Positions 18,779 to 26,682 of a stretch of DNA of 64,000 nt are shown in pieces. Where the stretch lies: assembly GCA_013214575.1 (NCBI GenBank), contig JABSSD010000028.1, positions 1-64,000 on the forward strand, written 5' to 3'. The DNA is from Paracoccaceae bacterium (lineage in GTDB: Bacteria > Pseudomonadota > Alphaproteobacteria > Rhodobacterales > Rhodobacteraceae). Both the position numbers and the translations under genes were made by a program. Each line of letters opens with the position of its first letter. The stretch's first letter is position 1. The notes under the pieces are model-generated. The model did not search any database, was not told where the DNA came from, and saw nothing but the letters and a program-made list of their open reading frames with translations.

Positions 18779-20083
18779 CTATTCAGCCGCCGTAGCGGAT
18801 GGATTGTTGGGATGTGTGGTCCAGTTGGCATAATCCTCTGACACCAATTCGCCGGTCCGCTCATCCAATTGCCCCGGAGCCACCTGCTCCAGAGTGATGC
18901 AATTTTCAACCGGGCAGACATTGACGCAAAGGTTGCAGGCGACACATTCGTCATTCTTCACCGTGAACACCCGGTCCTCGGACATTGCAATCGCCTGATG
19001 CGAGGTGTCTTCACAGGCGGCGAAACAGCGGCCACACTTGATGCAATCATCCTGATTGATCACCGCCTTGGCGACATAATTCAGGTTCAGATACTGCCAG
19101 TCCGTAACATTCGGAACCGCCTGCCCCATGAAATCCGCAATCGAGGCATGCCCCTTCTCGTCCATCCATTGAGACAGACCGGAAATCATCTCTTCAACCA
19201 CTTTGAACCCATAGGTCATCGCCGCGGTGCAGACCTGAACATTGCCCGCGCCCAGCGAAATGAACTCCGCCGCATCGCGCCAGGTGGTTATCCCGCCAAT
19301 GGCCGAGATTGGCAGCCCATGGGTCTCAGGATCGCGGGCGATTTCCGCCACCATATTCAGCGCAATTGGCTTGACCGCCGGCCCACAATAGCCGCCATGG
19401 GTGCCCTTGTCGCCAATGGTTGGGTTGGGCGCCATGACATCCAGATCCACCGAGATGATCGAATTGATCGTATTGATCAGGCTGACCGCATCAGCGCCGC
19501 CCTTTTTGGCAGCTCGCGCCGGTTGACGAATATCCGAAATATTCGGCGTCAGTTTCACAATGACCGGCTTGGAGTAGTATTTCTTGCACCATTCGGTAAC
19601 CATCTGAATATACTCGGGTACCTGCCCAACAGCTGAGCCCATGCCCCGTTCAGCCATGCCATGCGGACAGCCAAAGTTCAGCTCGATACCATCCGCTCCG
19701 GTCGCCTCAACCCGGGGCAGGATGTCCTTCCAGGCCTGTTCCTCACAGGGCACCATCAGCGACACGATGATCGCGTGATCCGGATAGTCCTTCTTGACCC
19801 GCGTGATCTCCTCCAGGTTCACTTCCAAGGGGCGATCGGTGATCAGCTCAATATTGTTCAACCCCAGCAAGCGGCGGTCGGCGCCAAAGATCGCGCCATA
19901 GCGCGGCCCATTGACGTTGACCACAGGCGGGCCTTCCTCGCCCAGGGTTTTCCACACCACACCGCCCCATCCGGCCTCAAAGGCGCGGCGGACGTTATAT
20001 TCCTTGTCCGTTGGCGGCGCCGAGGCCAGCCAAAACGGATTGGGAGATTTAATTCCCAAAAATTCTGTTGTCAGATCAGCCAT
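18779..20083 (-). CDS. preA: NAD-dependent dihydropyrimidine dehydrogenase subunit PreA
   Basis: PreA holds the FMN and pyrimidine site that reduces uracil or thymine to the dihydro form. From ATG 20083 (ribosome site AAGGAGC) it has 434 residues: a dihydroorotate-dehydrogenase-like barrel (SPNPFWLASAPPTD near the start, ELNFGCPHGM in the middle), then two 4Fe-4S motifs, CIKCGRCFAAC and CVACNLCVNVC. A 16-codon upstream extension is rejected. It follows preT, its electron-entry partner, after a gap of 55 bases. Confidence 0.95.
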   Translation of the reverse strand: MADLTTEFLGIKSPNPFWLASAPPTDKEYNVRRAFEAGWGGVVWKTLGEEGPPVVNVNGPRYGAIFGADRRLLGLNNIELITDRPLEVNLEEITRVKKDYPDHAIIVSLMVPCEEQAWKDILPRVEATGADGIELNFGCPHGMAERGMGSAVGQVPEYIQMVTEWCKKYYSKPVIVKLTPNISDIRQPARAAKKGGADAVSLINTINSIISVDLDVMAPNPTIGDKGTHGGYCGPAVKPIALNMVAEIARDPETHGLPISAIGGITTWRDAAEFISLGAGNVQVCTAAMTYGFKVVEEMISGLSQWMDEKGHASIADFMGQAVPNVTDWQYLNLNYVAKAVINQDDCIKCGRCFAACEDTSHQAIAMSEDRVFTVKNDECVACNLCVNVCPVENCITLEQVAPGQLDERTGELVSEDYANWTTHPNNPSATAAE

Positions 20084-20138
20084 GTGTCTGCTCCTTGAAG
20101 TGCAAGCCTGGGACCCCTTAAGCGATCCCAAGATTGGC

Positions 20139-21473
20139 TCAGCCCATCAGGCTGGAATGAATGTCAATCGCGCCATCACGGCCTTCAGCCACCGCTGTCA
20201 CCGTCAGATCTTCGCCGCCCGAAGCACAGTCGCCGCCGGCCCAGACGCCTTTGACCGAGGTGCGGCCCGCGTCATCAACCTTGATCTTGCGTCCCTCCAG
20301 CACCAATCCCTCTGGTTGGCCCTCCAGGGTCTGGCCAATGGCCTTGAACACCTGCTCTGCCGCCAGACGGAACTTCTCACCGGTGCCCGACACTTTGCCC
20401 TCTTCCACGGTGGTATATTCCAGCTCGATCTCGCTGGCAGCGCCATCGCCATGCACCGCAACCGGCATCACGTTGAACATCAGCTTAACCCCTTTCGAGG
20501 TCGCCAAGTCCTGCTCGAACCGGCTGGCCCCCATGGACTCCTGGCCACGCCGATAGGCAATGGTGACATTCTCGGCCCCCAGCAGCTTGGACTGCACCGC
20601 AGCGTCCACCGCAGTCATACCGCCGCCAATCACCACCACATTGCGGCCCACGGCCAGCTTCGACAGGTCATCCGCCTGCCGCAGTTCGGCAATAAACTCC
20701 ACCGCGTCGCGGGTGCCATCCTTGTTCTCGCCCGGTGCCCGCAGGGCATTGACCCCGGCCAGACCAATGGACAGGAATACCGCGTCAAATTCAGCCGTCA
20801 GCGCCTCCAGCGTCAATCCACCGCCCAGACCCTCGCCATAGACAACGCTGATGCCACCAATCTGCAGCAGCCAATTGACCTCGCGGGCGGCAAAATCATT
20901 GGGGCTCTTGTAGGCAGCAATGCCAAATTCGTTCAATCCACCCGATTTACCCTTCTTCTCGTGGATCACCACCTCGTGGCCCAGCAGGGCCAACCGGTGC
21001 GCCGCCGCCAGTCCGGCAGGGCCAGCTCCAACAACCGCAATCCGCTTGCCGGTGCTCTCACCGCGGCTGAACGGATGGCTCTCCTTGGCCATCATCACAT
21101 CGGTCGCATAACGCTGCAGGCGACCAATCTCCACCGGCTTGCCCTCGGCGGCTTCCCGCACGCAGACCTCTTCACAGAGGGTCTCAGTCGGGCAGACCCG
21201 GGCACACATACCACCCAGAATATTCTGTTTCAGAATACTGCGCGCCGCAGCTTCCGGATTGCCGGTCTGTATCTCCCGGATGAACTGAGGGATATCGATG
21301 CTGGTTGGGCATGCGGTCATGCAGGGCGCATCATAACAGAAATAACAGCGATCCGCTGCCACCGCCGCTTCATGCGCATCATATGCAGGATGCAGATCGC
21401 CAAAATTGTCGGCGATCTTCTGGCGGGTCAATCGCCCTGCCTGAATGCCGGATGCCTGATGGCTACTCGCCAT
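20139..21473 (-). CDS. preT: NAD-dependent dihydropyrimidine dehydrogenase subunit PreT
   Basis: PreT takes electrons from NAD(P)H and passes them through FAD and iron-sulfur clusters to PreA. The N-terminal part has the cysteine pattern of glutamate-synthase beta-type proteins (CYFCYDAPCMTACP, CARVCPTETLCEEVC). FAD and nucleotide sites follow: VVGAGPAGLAAAHRLA and VVIGGGMTAVDAA. From ATG 21473 (ribosome site AGGGAGA) the product is 444 residues. It is the first gene of preTA, with a RutR-type box 55 bases upstream. Confidence 0.94.
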   Translation of the reverse strand: MASSHQASGIQAGRLTRQKIADNFGDLHPAYDAHEAAVAADRCYFCYDAPCMTACPTSIDIPQFIREIQTGNPEAAARSILKQNILGGMCARVCPTETLCEEVCVREAAEGKPVEIGRLQRYATDVMMAKESHPFSRGESTGKRIAVVGAGPAGLAAAHRLALLGHEVVIHEKKGKSGGLNEFGIAAYKSPNDFAAREVNWLLQIGGISVVYGEGLGGGLTLEALTAEFDAVFLSIGLAGVNALRAPGENKDGTRDAVEFIAELRQADDLSKLAVGRNVVVIGGGMTAVDAAVQSKLLGAENVTIAYRRGQESMGASRFEQDLATSKGVKLMFNVMPVAVHGDGAASEIELEYTTVEEGKVSGTGEKFRLAAEQVFKAIGQTLEGQPEGLVLEGRKIKVDDAGRTSVKGVWAGGDCASGGEDLTVTAVAEGRDGAIDIHSSLMG

Positions 21474-21527
21474 TGGGTGTCTCCCTGGATGTGTTTTTGT
21501 TACATCCAGAGTGCCACATTTCATTTT

Positions 21528-21543
21528 TTTATCAACTGGTAAA
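21528..21543. promoter_or_regulatory. RutR-type operator upstream of preT
   Basis: TTTATCAACTGGTAAA matches 11 of the 14 defined bases of the RutR consensus and shares its right half, AACTGGTAAA, with the box near hydC. It lies 55 bases upstream of the preT start. Confidence 0.7.
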
Positions 21544-21816
21544 ATTTTGAAAAGATGGTTTTCTTTGCGAAACGCAGCGAGTTCCCGGATTAAACCTTTG
21601 TAATTACGTCAAAATCCCTCAGGCCCTGCACCCCGATCAATAGACGCAATGCGGCAAGCCCACTCAAAATCCGGTTGATTTCGCGCCGAAATGGACATCG
21701 ATAACAAGCCTGAAACACCGCACCCGCCCCTCAGACCCGGGCTCTCTCAAACCCAAACCTGCCTCCCCGAATGGCGGCCACAACGCAACAGGGGCGCACC
21801 CAACGGACCGCCCCTG

Positions 21817-21862
21817 CTTCATCTTTGCAAAAATACTCCGGGGTTTGGGGCCGCGCCCCAAG
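21817..21862 (-). repeat. Palindromic intergenic repeat, copy D
   Basis: CTTCATCTTTGC, then AAAATACTCCGGGG, then TTGGGGC-CGC-GCCCCAA (seven pairs). It ends 15 bases before the stop of the minus-strand gapR gene, the same arrangement as copies A to C. Confidence 0.65.
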
Positions 21863-21876
21863 TCACCGGCCAGGCG

Positions 21877-22140
21877 TCACATGCCCAAAGCTTCCTTGTA
21901 CATTTCCAACACCGCTTCTTCCTCGGCGATGTCGTCCTTGTCACGCTTACGCAGGGCGACCAATTTGCGGATCACCTTGGTGTCGTAGCCACGGCCCTTG
22001 GCCTCAGCCAGGACTTCCTTCATCTGGTCAGCCAAATCTTTCTTTTCCATATCCAGCCGTTCCAGCCGTTCGATAAACTGACGCAGCTCCCCTGCGGTCA
22101 CCCGGTAGCTGTCACTTTTTTCTTGTTCGGTCTCGTCCAT
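21877..22140 (-). CDS. gapR: GapR-like DNA-binding protein (DUF2312)
   Basis: The 87-residue, charged, mostly helical protein matches DUF2312/GapR: VTAGELRQFIERLERLDMEKKDLADQMKEV near the start, then EAKGRGYDTKVIRKLVALRKRD. In Caulobacter, GapR binds overtwisted AT-rich DNA ahead of replication and transcription and helps topoisomerases. It stands alone on the minus strand between the pyrimidine locus and small genes. The family match is strong; the role here is assumed from that family. Confidence 0.9.
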   Translation of the reverse strand: MDETEQEKSDSYRVTAGELRQFIERLERLDMEKKDLADQMKEVLAEAKGRGYDTKVIRKLVALRKRDKDDIAEEEAVLEMYKEALGM

Positions 22141-22280
22141 TTTTGGCTCCGTCGCGTTGGATTTAGGGCTCGGGATACAATCCCTTACCCGTCACCGCAA
22201 GCCGCGATTGCAGAGCTGGCCCTTGCGCGCGGTTCACAGATCCTTTAGGCGCGACACCGCAATCACACAGGAGCCCGACC

Positions 22281-22499
22281 ATGTTTGAAATCCTTGTCTG
22301 GATCGGAGCCATCACCTCCATCGCTGGTCTGGGGGGGCTGATATGGTGTATTTTCCATGTCCTGCGCGCCCGCAAACAGCACTTGGATGACGAGGCCCTG
22401 CGGGCTGTGGTGCAGTCGGTTTTGCCCTATAATCTTGGCGCCTTGCTGCTCTCTATGTTGGGGCTGATGCTGGTGGTGGTGGGGGTTATTCTGGGATAA
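22281..22499 (+). CDS. Small membrane protein, function unknown
   Basis: The 72-residue protein has two membrane helices, about residues 4-28 and 50-71, separated by a short charged cytoplasmic stretch (RARKQHLDDEALR). The ribosome site AGGAGCCCGACC precedes the ATG. I do not recognise the family. It lies between gapR (divergent) and another small gene (convergent). Confidence 0.65.
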   Translation: MFEILVWIGAITSIAGLGGLIWCIFHVLRARKQHLDDEALRAVVQSVLPYNLGALLLSMLGLMLVVVGVILG

Positions 22500-22504
22500 C
22501 CCTG

Positions 22505-22720
22505 TCAAACCGGAAAATTGTCAAAATAGGCTTCGATTGCCTCCTCACCAAGCGCCCGGTCCAACTTTAACAGATGCGATGACACCGGGACTCCGCGCGC
22601 CCGCAATCGGCTCAATACCAGATTAAATTCAGGCTGCAGCGACCGGCGGGCGGCATAGTCGGCGCCTGCAAGTTTGCCTTCCAGCCGCTTTGCGGTCTGT
22701 AACAGTTCAGTGGTTTTCAT
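22505..22720 (-). CDS. Small hypothetical protein
   Basis: From ATG 22720 the product has 71 residues and is probably helical and soluble (MKTTELLQTAKRLEGKLAG start, AIEAYFDNFPV end). The strong ribosome site GAGGGGAG decides this start; 51 further codons are open upstream but are Arg/Ala-rich and unlikely. It ends five bases from the convergent membrane protein gene. I do not recognise it and assign no function. Confidence 0.55.
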   Translation of the reverse strand: MKTTELLQTAKRLEGKLAGADYAARRSLQPEFNLVLSRLRARGVPVSSHLLKLDRALGEEAIEAYFDNFPV

Positions 22721-22967
22721 TTTGAACTCCCCTCTCTGACAGCTGCAGACTGACAGACCCAGAGCTTCGGAAAATGGTAAACCTGCCTTTGCTCTGCAAG
22801 GGCGCTGCTTATTTGCGCTGGCATTGCGCCGACATTGTGCCGGGCCGCTGGCGGCGCCTCTCGACGGCGTCAATCACCATGGGAGAGCACCAGAACCGGC
22901 GAGGCCACCGCGTCATGACGCCGCGAAGGCTGACACTCCGCCGTCATTTCCCTTGATACACATTCAC

Positions 22968-22983
22968 ATTCCGTCATATGATT
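22968..22983. promoter_or_regulatory. Candidate SqrR/BigR-type operator before the persulfide operon
   Basis: ATTC-N8-GATT matches seven of eight bases of the ATTC-N8-GAAT motif that I recall for Rhodobacter SqrR. It lies 24 bases upstream of the chosen start of the persulfide dioxygenase gene. One half-site is imperfect and a short motif can occur by chance. Confidence 0.35.
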
Positions 22984-23007
22984 GAAGACATGACTGGAGA
23001 TCCAACC

Positions 23008-23871
23008 ATGCAGCCAAACATAAAGGCCTTTTTTGACGAGACCACCAATACGGTGTCCTATGTTGTAACTGAACCCCAGGGCAAAGCCTGCGCCATCATC
23101 GATTCGGTGCTGGACTTTGATCAGGCCTCGGGCAGGACTGGCACCACCGCGGCTGACGGCATCATCTCCTGGATCACGGATCAGAGGTTGACTGTACAGT
23201 GGGTCCTGGAAAGTCACGTCCATGCCGATCACCTGTCGGCAGCCCCCTACCTGCAGGGGAAATTGGGCGGCAAAATCGGCATCGGCGCCAATATCACGGT
23301 GGTGCAGAATACCTTTGGCAAGGTCTTCAACGAAGGCACCGAGTTTCAGCGTGACGGCAGCCAGTTCGATGCCCTCTTCAACCACGGCGATGCCTTTCAC
23401 ATTGGCCAGATGCGCGTTGATGTGATGCATACTCCGGGCCACACTCCGGCCTGTATGACCTATGTGATCGGCGATGCGGCCTTTGTCGGCGACACGCTGT
23501 TCATGCCTGATTTTGGCACCGCGCGCTGTGACTTCCCCGGCGGTTCCTCCCGCATGTTATATGAGTCAATTCAGAAAATTCTGTCGCTGCCGGATGACAC
23601 CCGGATTTTTGTCGGCCACGACTACAAGGCCCCGGGACGCGACCAATACGCCTGGGAAACCACTGTTGGTGAACAAAAAAAGCTGAATGTGCACATTGGT
23701 CAGGGCCGCAGTATCGAAGAGTTCACTGGCTTGCGCGACGCCCGCGATGCCACCTTGGGCGTGCCCCGCCTTATCCTGCCCTCGTTGCAGGTCAACATGC
23801 GAGCCGGCCAAATGCCCGAGCCGGACGACCAGGGCGACGTGTTCCTGAAGATACCGCTGAACAAGCTCTGA
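23008..23871 (+). CDS. blh: Persulfide dioxygenase, Blh/ETHE1-like metallo-beta-lactamase fold
   Basis: It is predicted to oxidise glutathione persulfide to sulfite in sulfide detoxification. The iron/metal motif is His70-x-His72-x-Asp74-His75 (ESHVHADHLSA), with a second set in HTPGHTPACMTY, DTLFMPDFGTARCDFPGG and FVGHDY. From ATG 23008 the protein has 288 residues; the frame begins ten codons earlier, but TGGAGATCCAACC before 23008 and the MQPNIKAFFD start are better. It opens an operon with two YeeE-type membrane proteins and a sulfurtransferase, the arrangement of the bigR-regulated blh-pmpAB clusters. Confidence 0.88.
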   Translation: MQPNIKAFFDETTNTVSYVVTEPQGKACAIIDSVLDFDQASGRTGTTAADGIISWITDQRLTVQWVLESHVHADHLSAAPYLQGKLGGKIGIGANITVVQNTFGKVFNEGTEFQRDGSQFDALFNHGDAFHIGQMRVDVMHTPGHTPACMTYVIGDAAFVGDTLFMPDFGTARCDFPGGSSRMLYESIQKILSLPDDTRIFVGHDYKAPGRDQYAWETTVGEQKKLNVHIGQGRSIEEFTGLRDARDATLGVPRLILPSLQVNMRAGQMPEPDDQGDVFLKIPLNKL

Positions 23872-23951
23872 TCCGCAACGGGATCTCACCCATTTACCAA
23901 ACGGATATGACCCGCAGCACCTGCAGCGGGCTTTGAACAAAGGACTTCAAC

Positions 23952-24392
23952 ATGGAAACGGATTGGCTCTGGGGCCTCATCGGCGGCGGCATAATTGGCT
24001 TGGGCGGTGCCGTCTATCTGCTGGGAAATGGCCGCATTATGGGGGCCAGCGGCATTGTCGGCGGCTTGGTCGACGGGCTGGTCGATGGCAGTGGCCGCAA
24101 GATAGCTCTGGAAAAAATACTGTTCCTTGCAGGCGTCGTGCTGCTGCCTCTGCTGCTGCAAAGCGTCTCTTCGACGCAGGCCAGCACCCATATGACTGAC
24201 AATGTCATCCTCATCGTATCGGCCGGTCTGTTGGTCGGTATAGGAACCCGCATTGCCAATGGCTGCACCTCGGGTCACGGGGTCTGCGGTATCTCAAGGC
24301 TGTCCCTGCGCGGCCTCATAGCCACTGTTTTCTACATCCTTGCAGGCGGCCTGACACTGGCCATTTTTCGTCACGGGTTGGGGCTTATCTGA
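23952..24392 (+). CDS. pmpA: YeeE/YedE-type sulfur transport protein, PmpA-like
   Basis: The 146-residue membrane protein has about four helices and the conserved motif IANGCTSGHGVCGISRLS with the cysteine used by this family to handle thiosulfate or other reduced sulfur. It is half of a split YeeE: the other half is encoded by the next gene, which starts on the last base of this one (TGATG). In Xylella and Agrobacterium such pairs lie in the bigR operon. The transported species is not established here. Confidence 0.87.
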   Translation: METDWLWGLIGGGIIGLGGAVYLLGNGRIMGASGIVGGLVDGLVDGSGRKIALEKILFLAGVVLLPLLLQSVSSTQASTHMTDNVILIVSAGLLVGIGTRIANGCTSGHGVCGISRLSLRGLIATVFYILAGGLTLAIFRHGLGLI

Positions 24393-24823
24393 TGCGTCTA
24401 TTTTTGTCTTTTCTGGCTGGAGGCCTCTTTGGCACCGGGCTTTTTCTCTCTGGTATGACCGACACTACCAAGGTGCAGGGCTGGCTGGATGTGTTTGGCG
24501 ACTGGGATCCAACCCTGGCCTTTGTAATGGGCGGCGCCATCCTTCCCATGTTCATTGCCTGGCGCCTGACCGAGGGACGCCGACCGCTGGCAGGTGGTCA
24601 GTTCCCACCGCAATCGAACCCCGAACTGGACCGCAGGCTGATTGTCGGGTCGGCAATGTTTGGCATCGGCTGGGGGCTGGTTGGACTGTGCCCGGGACCG
24701 GTGATCGCCTCAATCACCTACAACGGCTGGAGCGGCGTCTGGTTCCTGGTCGCAATGCTGGCAGGCATGGCGGTGGCACCTAAATTTGGCATACAACTGG
24801 ACCGACTGATGGCAAAGGCGTAA
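24392..24823 (+). CDS. pmpB: YeeE/YedE-type sulfur transport protein, PmpB-like
   Basis: The 143-residue membrane protein carries the second YeeE half-motif, GIGWGLVGLCPGPVIASI, with its cysteine. It should pair with the upstream PmpA-like protein to form a complete channel. It overlaps that gene by one base and is followed ten bases later by the sulfurtransferase gene. Name and role follow the bigR-operon homologues. Confidence 0.87.
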   Translation: MRLFLSFLAGGLFGTGLFLSGMTDTTKVQGWLDVFGDWDPTLAFVMGGAILPMFIAWRLTEGRRPLAGGQFPPQSNPELDRRLIVGSAMFGIGWGLVGLCPGPVIASITYNGWSGVWFLVAMLAGMAVAPKFGIQLDRLMAKA

Positions 24824-24833
24824 AGAGGCGGTT

Positions 24834-25262
24834 ATGGACCCACGCTGTATTACCCCCCGCTACTTCGTCTCACCGCAAATCGCGGCTGAGGACCTGCAAG
24901 CTCTGGCCGAGGCTGGCTTCAAGGCGGTGATCTGCAATCGCCCCGACGCCGAAGTGCCGCCAAGCCATCAGGCCAGTGCCATTCGTATCGCCGCCGAGGC
25001 GGCCGGCTTGCGGTTCGAGGAACTGCCGCTGACACATCAGACCATGACGGCCGAGAATGTGGCCAGGCAACGAGAACTGGCTGAGGTCTGTGACGGGCCG
25101 GTGCTGGCCTATTGCGCATCAGGCACCCGCTGCTCTGTCATCTGGGCCCTGGGCCAGGTGGATGAAATGTCTGCCGATTCTATCCTGAGCAAGACGGCAG
25201 CTGCCGGCTATCAGCTGGACAATCTCCGCCCGGCGCTGGAACAGCTTACCGGCAAAAGCTGA
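24834..25262 (+). CDS. TIGR01244-family sulfurtransferase (DUF442)
   Basis: The 142-residue protein has the phosphatase/rhodanese-like loop CASGTRCS with a reactive cysteine and an arginine, as in the TIGR01244/DUF442 family often fused to Blh. It probably takes sulfane sulfur from low-molecular persulfides. It ends the blh-pmpAB operon and is followed by a clear terminator. An alternative is an atypical phosphatase, but the context favours sulfur transfer. Confidence 0.85.
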   Translation: MDPRCITPRYFVSPQIAAEDLQALAEAGFKAVICNRPDAEVPPSHQASAIRIAAEAAGLRFEELPLTHQTMTAENVARQRELAEVCDGPVLAYCASGTRCSVIWALGQVDEMSADSILSKTAAAGYQLDNLRPALEQLTGKS

Positions 25263-25286
25263 CTGCGCGCTGCAGCTATTACTAAG

Positions 25287-25312
25287 CGCCCGCCCTCAAA
25301 GCGGGCGTTTTT
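25287..25312 (+). terminator. Intrinsic terminator of the persulfide operon
   Basis: CGCCCGC and GCGGGCG form a seven-pair stem with loop CCTCAAA, followed by TTTTT. It starts 25 bases after the sulfurtransferase stop. Confidence 0.9.
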
Positions 25313-25340
25313 GCCCTGCCTTCCATGTCAACGGCAAAAC

Positions 25341-26600
25341 TCAGGCCATATTCGGCAGTCCTGCCAGTTCCGAAATTTCAGCCAGGGCATCATTTTGGTC
25401 GAAATCGCCCAGGTCAGCCATTGGGCCGGCGCCCAATAAGGCGGGCATCTCATCGGTCAGGTCGCCAAGACCCGCGTCCAGGCCAGCCATCGGCAGATCT
25501 CCCAGGCCAGCCATCGGCAGATCCCCCAAGCCAGCCATCGGCAACTCGCCCATATCCGCCATCGGCAGCCCGTCCATTGGGTCCTGCAACGTTTGCGCAG
25601 CGATCCCCAAGCCCATACCCGGTGGCTCAGGGCTGTATTCAATCGCCGTCTCTGCCCCAGTTTCAGCGGTAAAGGCCATGCTATCGGCGGCACCGCCAGT
25701 AGCATGAGAGCCTGCGTCACTAAGACGAACAGCGCGGGCACCGTTGATCTGCCCCAAACGACCACCAGAGATGCTTTGCCCATTGATCGAGACCAGGTCG
25801 GTTTCGTACAGAAAAGCCTGATCCAGCGGTAGAACATCGCCAATCCGAAGCGATGAAAAGGTACTGACCGGCACCTTCATCCGGCACAGAACGGCGGTCA
25901 ATTCGACCCTCATCGCGCCCATGTTGTTCCCCAGAGAGGGCCCGGAATCCAGGCCGCCACCGCCATCCTGACCCAGTTCAGCGGCTGTGGGTTCGGGAAG
26001 GATCAGGGTGATTGTCCCCTGCATGGCGCCACAGGACAGGTCCAGGGTCAATTCAATGACCCGATAATCATCGGCTTCCAGCCCCAGCAACAGACTGCGC
26101 ACATCCTCGATCCGGGCGCCAAACTGGAACCCTTCAAACAGCTTCAGGTCGGCCTGACCCTCCAGCATCGACACCGCCTTGGCAAAGGCCCGGTCGATAA
26201 AATCGGCCATCATCGCCGCATCGGTCGAGGTATAGTGGCGTTCGGTGGGGGCCTTGCCCATCACCTGCCCCATTGTTTGCTGCTGGATCAGCGCGGTGAC
26301 CGTCGGCGCATCCAAGGTTGCAGCACCGATACGGCCGTTGGGGCCGTCCAGCACCACCAGCAATTTGTCGTCCGACAGGTAGCGGCCCAGATCTTCGGGG
26401 CTACAGTTCAACTGCCGGGCAGCGATCACCGCAAGCGGCAGCTCGCACAGGTCAGCAGCAGCCCGCGCCAGCGAACGGCGCAGAACCTTGAGAGTGGCCG
26501 AATTAGCGATGCCACCGGCGCCTTCGCGCGCGGCAGCAAGCTTACGCGCAAGAGCGCCTGTACCGCCATTCACCTTTTTTTCTGTTACTGTCTCTGACAT
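25341..26600 (-). CDS. FliM/FliN-family motor-switch-like protein with C-terminal repeats
   Basis: The 419-residue protein has a FliM-like middle domain and a SpoA (FliM/FliN C-terminal) domain at about residues 225-295 (ELTAVLCRMKVPVSTFSSL, DVLPLDQAFLYETDLV). It lacks the EIDALL-type N-terminal CheY-binding segment of classical FliM. The last 90 residues are acidic, Gly/Met/Leu-rich, and contain GELPMAGL/GDLPMAGL octapeptides in tandem. No other flagellar gene is nearby except flbT at the window edge. It may be a flagellar switch component or a specialised homologue. The start follows GGGAGCCT. Confidence 0.85.
   Translation of the reverse strand: MSETVTEKKVNGGTGALARKLAAAREGAGGIANSATLKVLRRSLARAAADLCELPLAVIAARQLNCSPEDLGRYLSDDKLLVVLDGPNGRIGAATLDAPTVTALIQQQTMGQVMGKAPTERHYTSTDAAMMADFIDRAFAKAVSMLEGQADLKLFEGFQFGARIEDVRSLLLGLEADDYRVIELTLDLSCGAMQGTITLILPEPTAAELGQDGGGGLDSGPSLGNNMGAMRVELTAVLCRMKVPVSTFSSLRIGDVLPLDQAFLYETDLVSINGQSISGGRLGQINGARAVRLSDAGSHATGGAADSMAFTAETGAETAIEYSPEPPGMGLGIAAQTLQDPMDGLPMADMGELPMAGLGDLPMAGLGDLPMAGLDAGLGDLTDEMPALLGAGPMADLGDFDQNDALAEISELAGLPNMA
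25481..25568. repeat. 24-nt tandem repeats in the FliM-like gene
   Basis: About three and a half units of 24 bases (core CCAGCCATCGGCAG) encode repeated (E/D)LPMAGLG octapeptides. Units differ by synonymous and a few non-synonymous changes, so copy number could vary between strains. Confidence 0.75.
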
Positions 26601-26682
26601 AGGCTCCCAACCTGCACCTTCGGCTCCCCTTTAGATATCTTTTAGCCCGAAGTTGGTTACCATAGTCTTTATAAACGCCCAT

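Larger units (their letters stand above)
21474..21876. other. Intergenic region upstream of preT
   Basis: This 403-base region holds the preT promoter side with a RutR-type box (21528-21543) and an AT-rich stretch around 21516-21560. Towards gapR there is a hairpin AGGGGCG/CGCCCCT (21790-21815) and repeat copy D. No credible coding sequence is seen in it. Confidence 0.6.

Noticed and set aside
21817-21862. Insertion-sequence end or CRISPR-like repeat
   Set aside because: The repeats A to D are short, imperfect, not evenly spaced, and have no transposase or cas gene near. They fit dispersed palindromic elements at gene ends.
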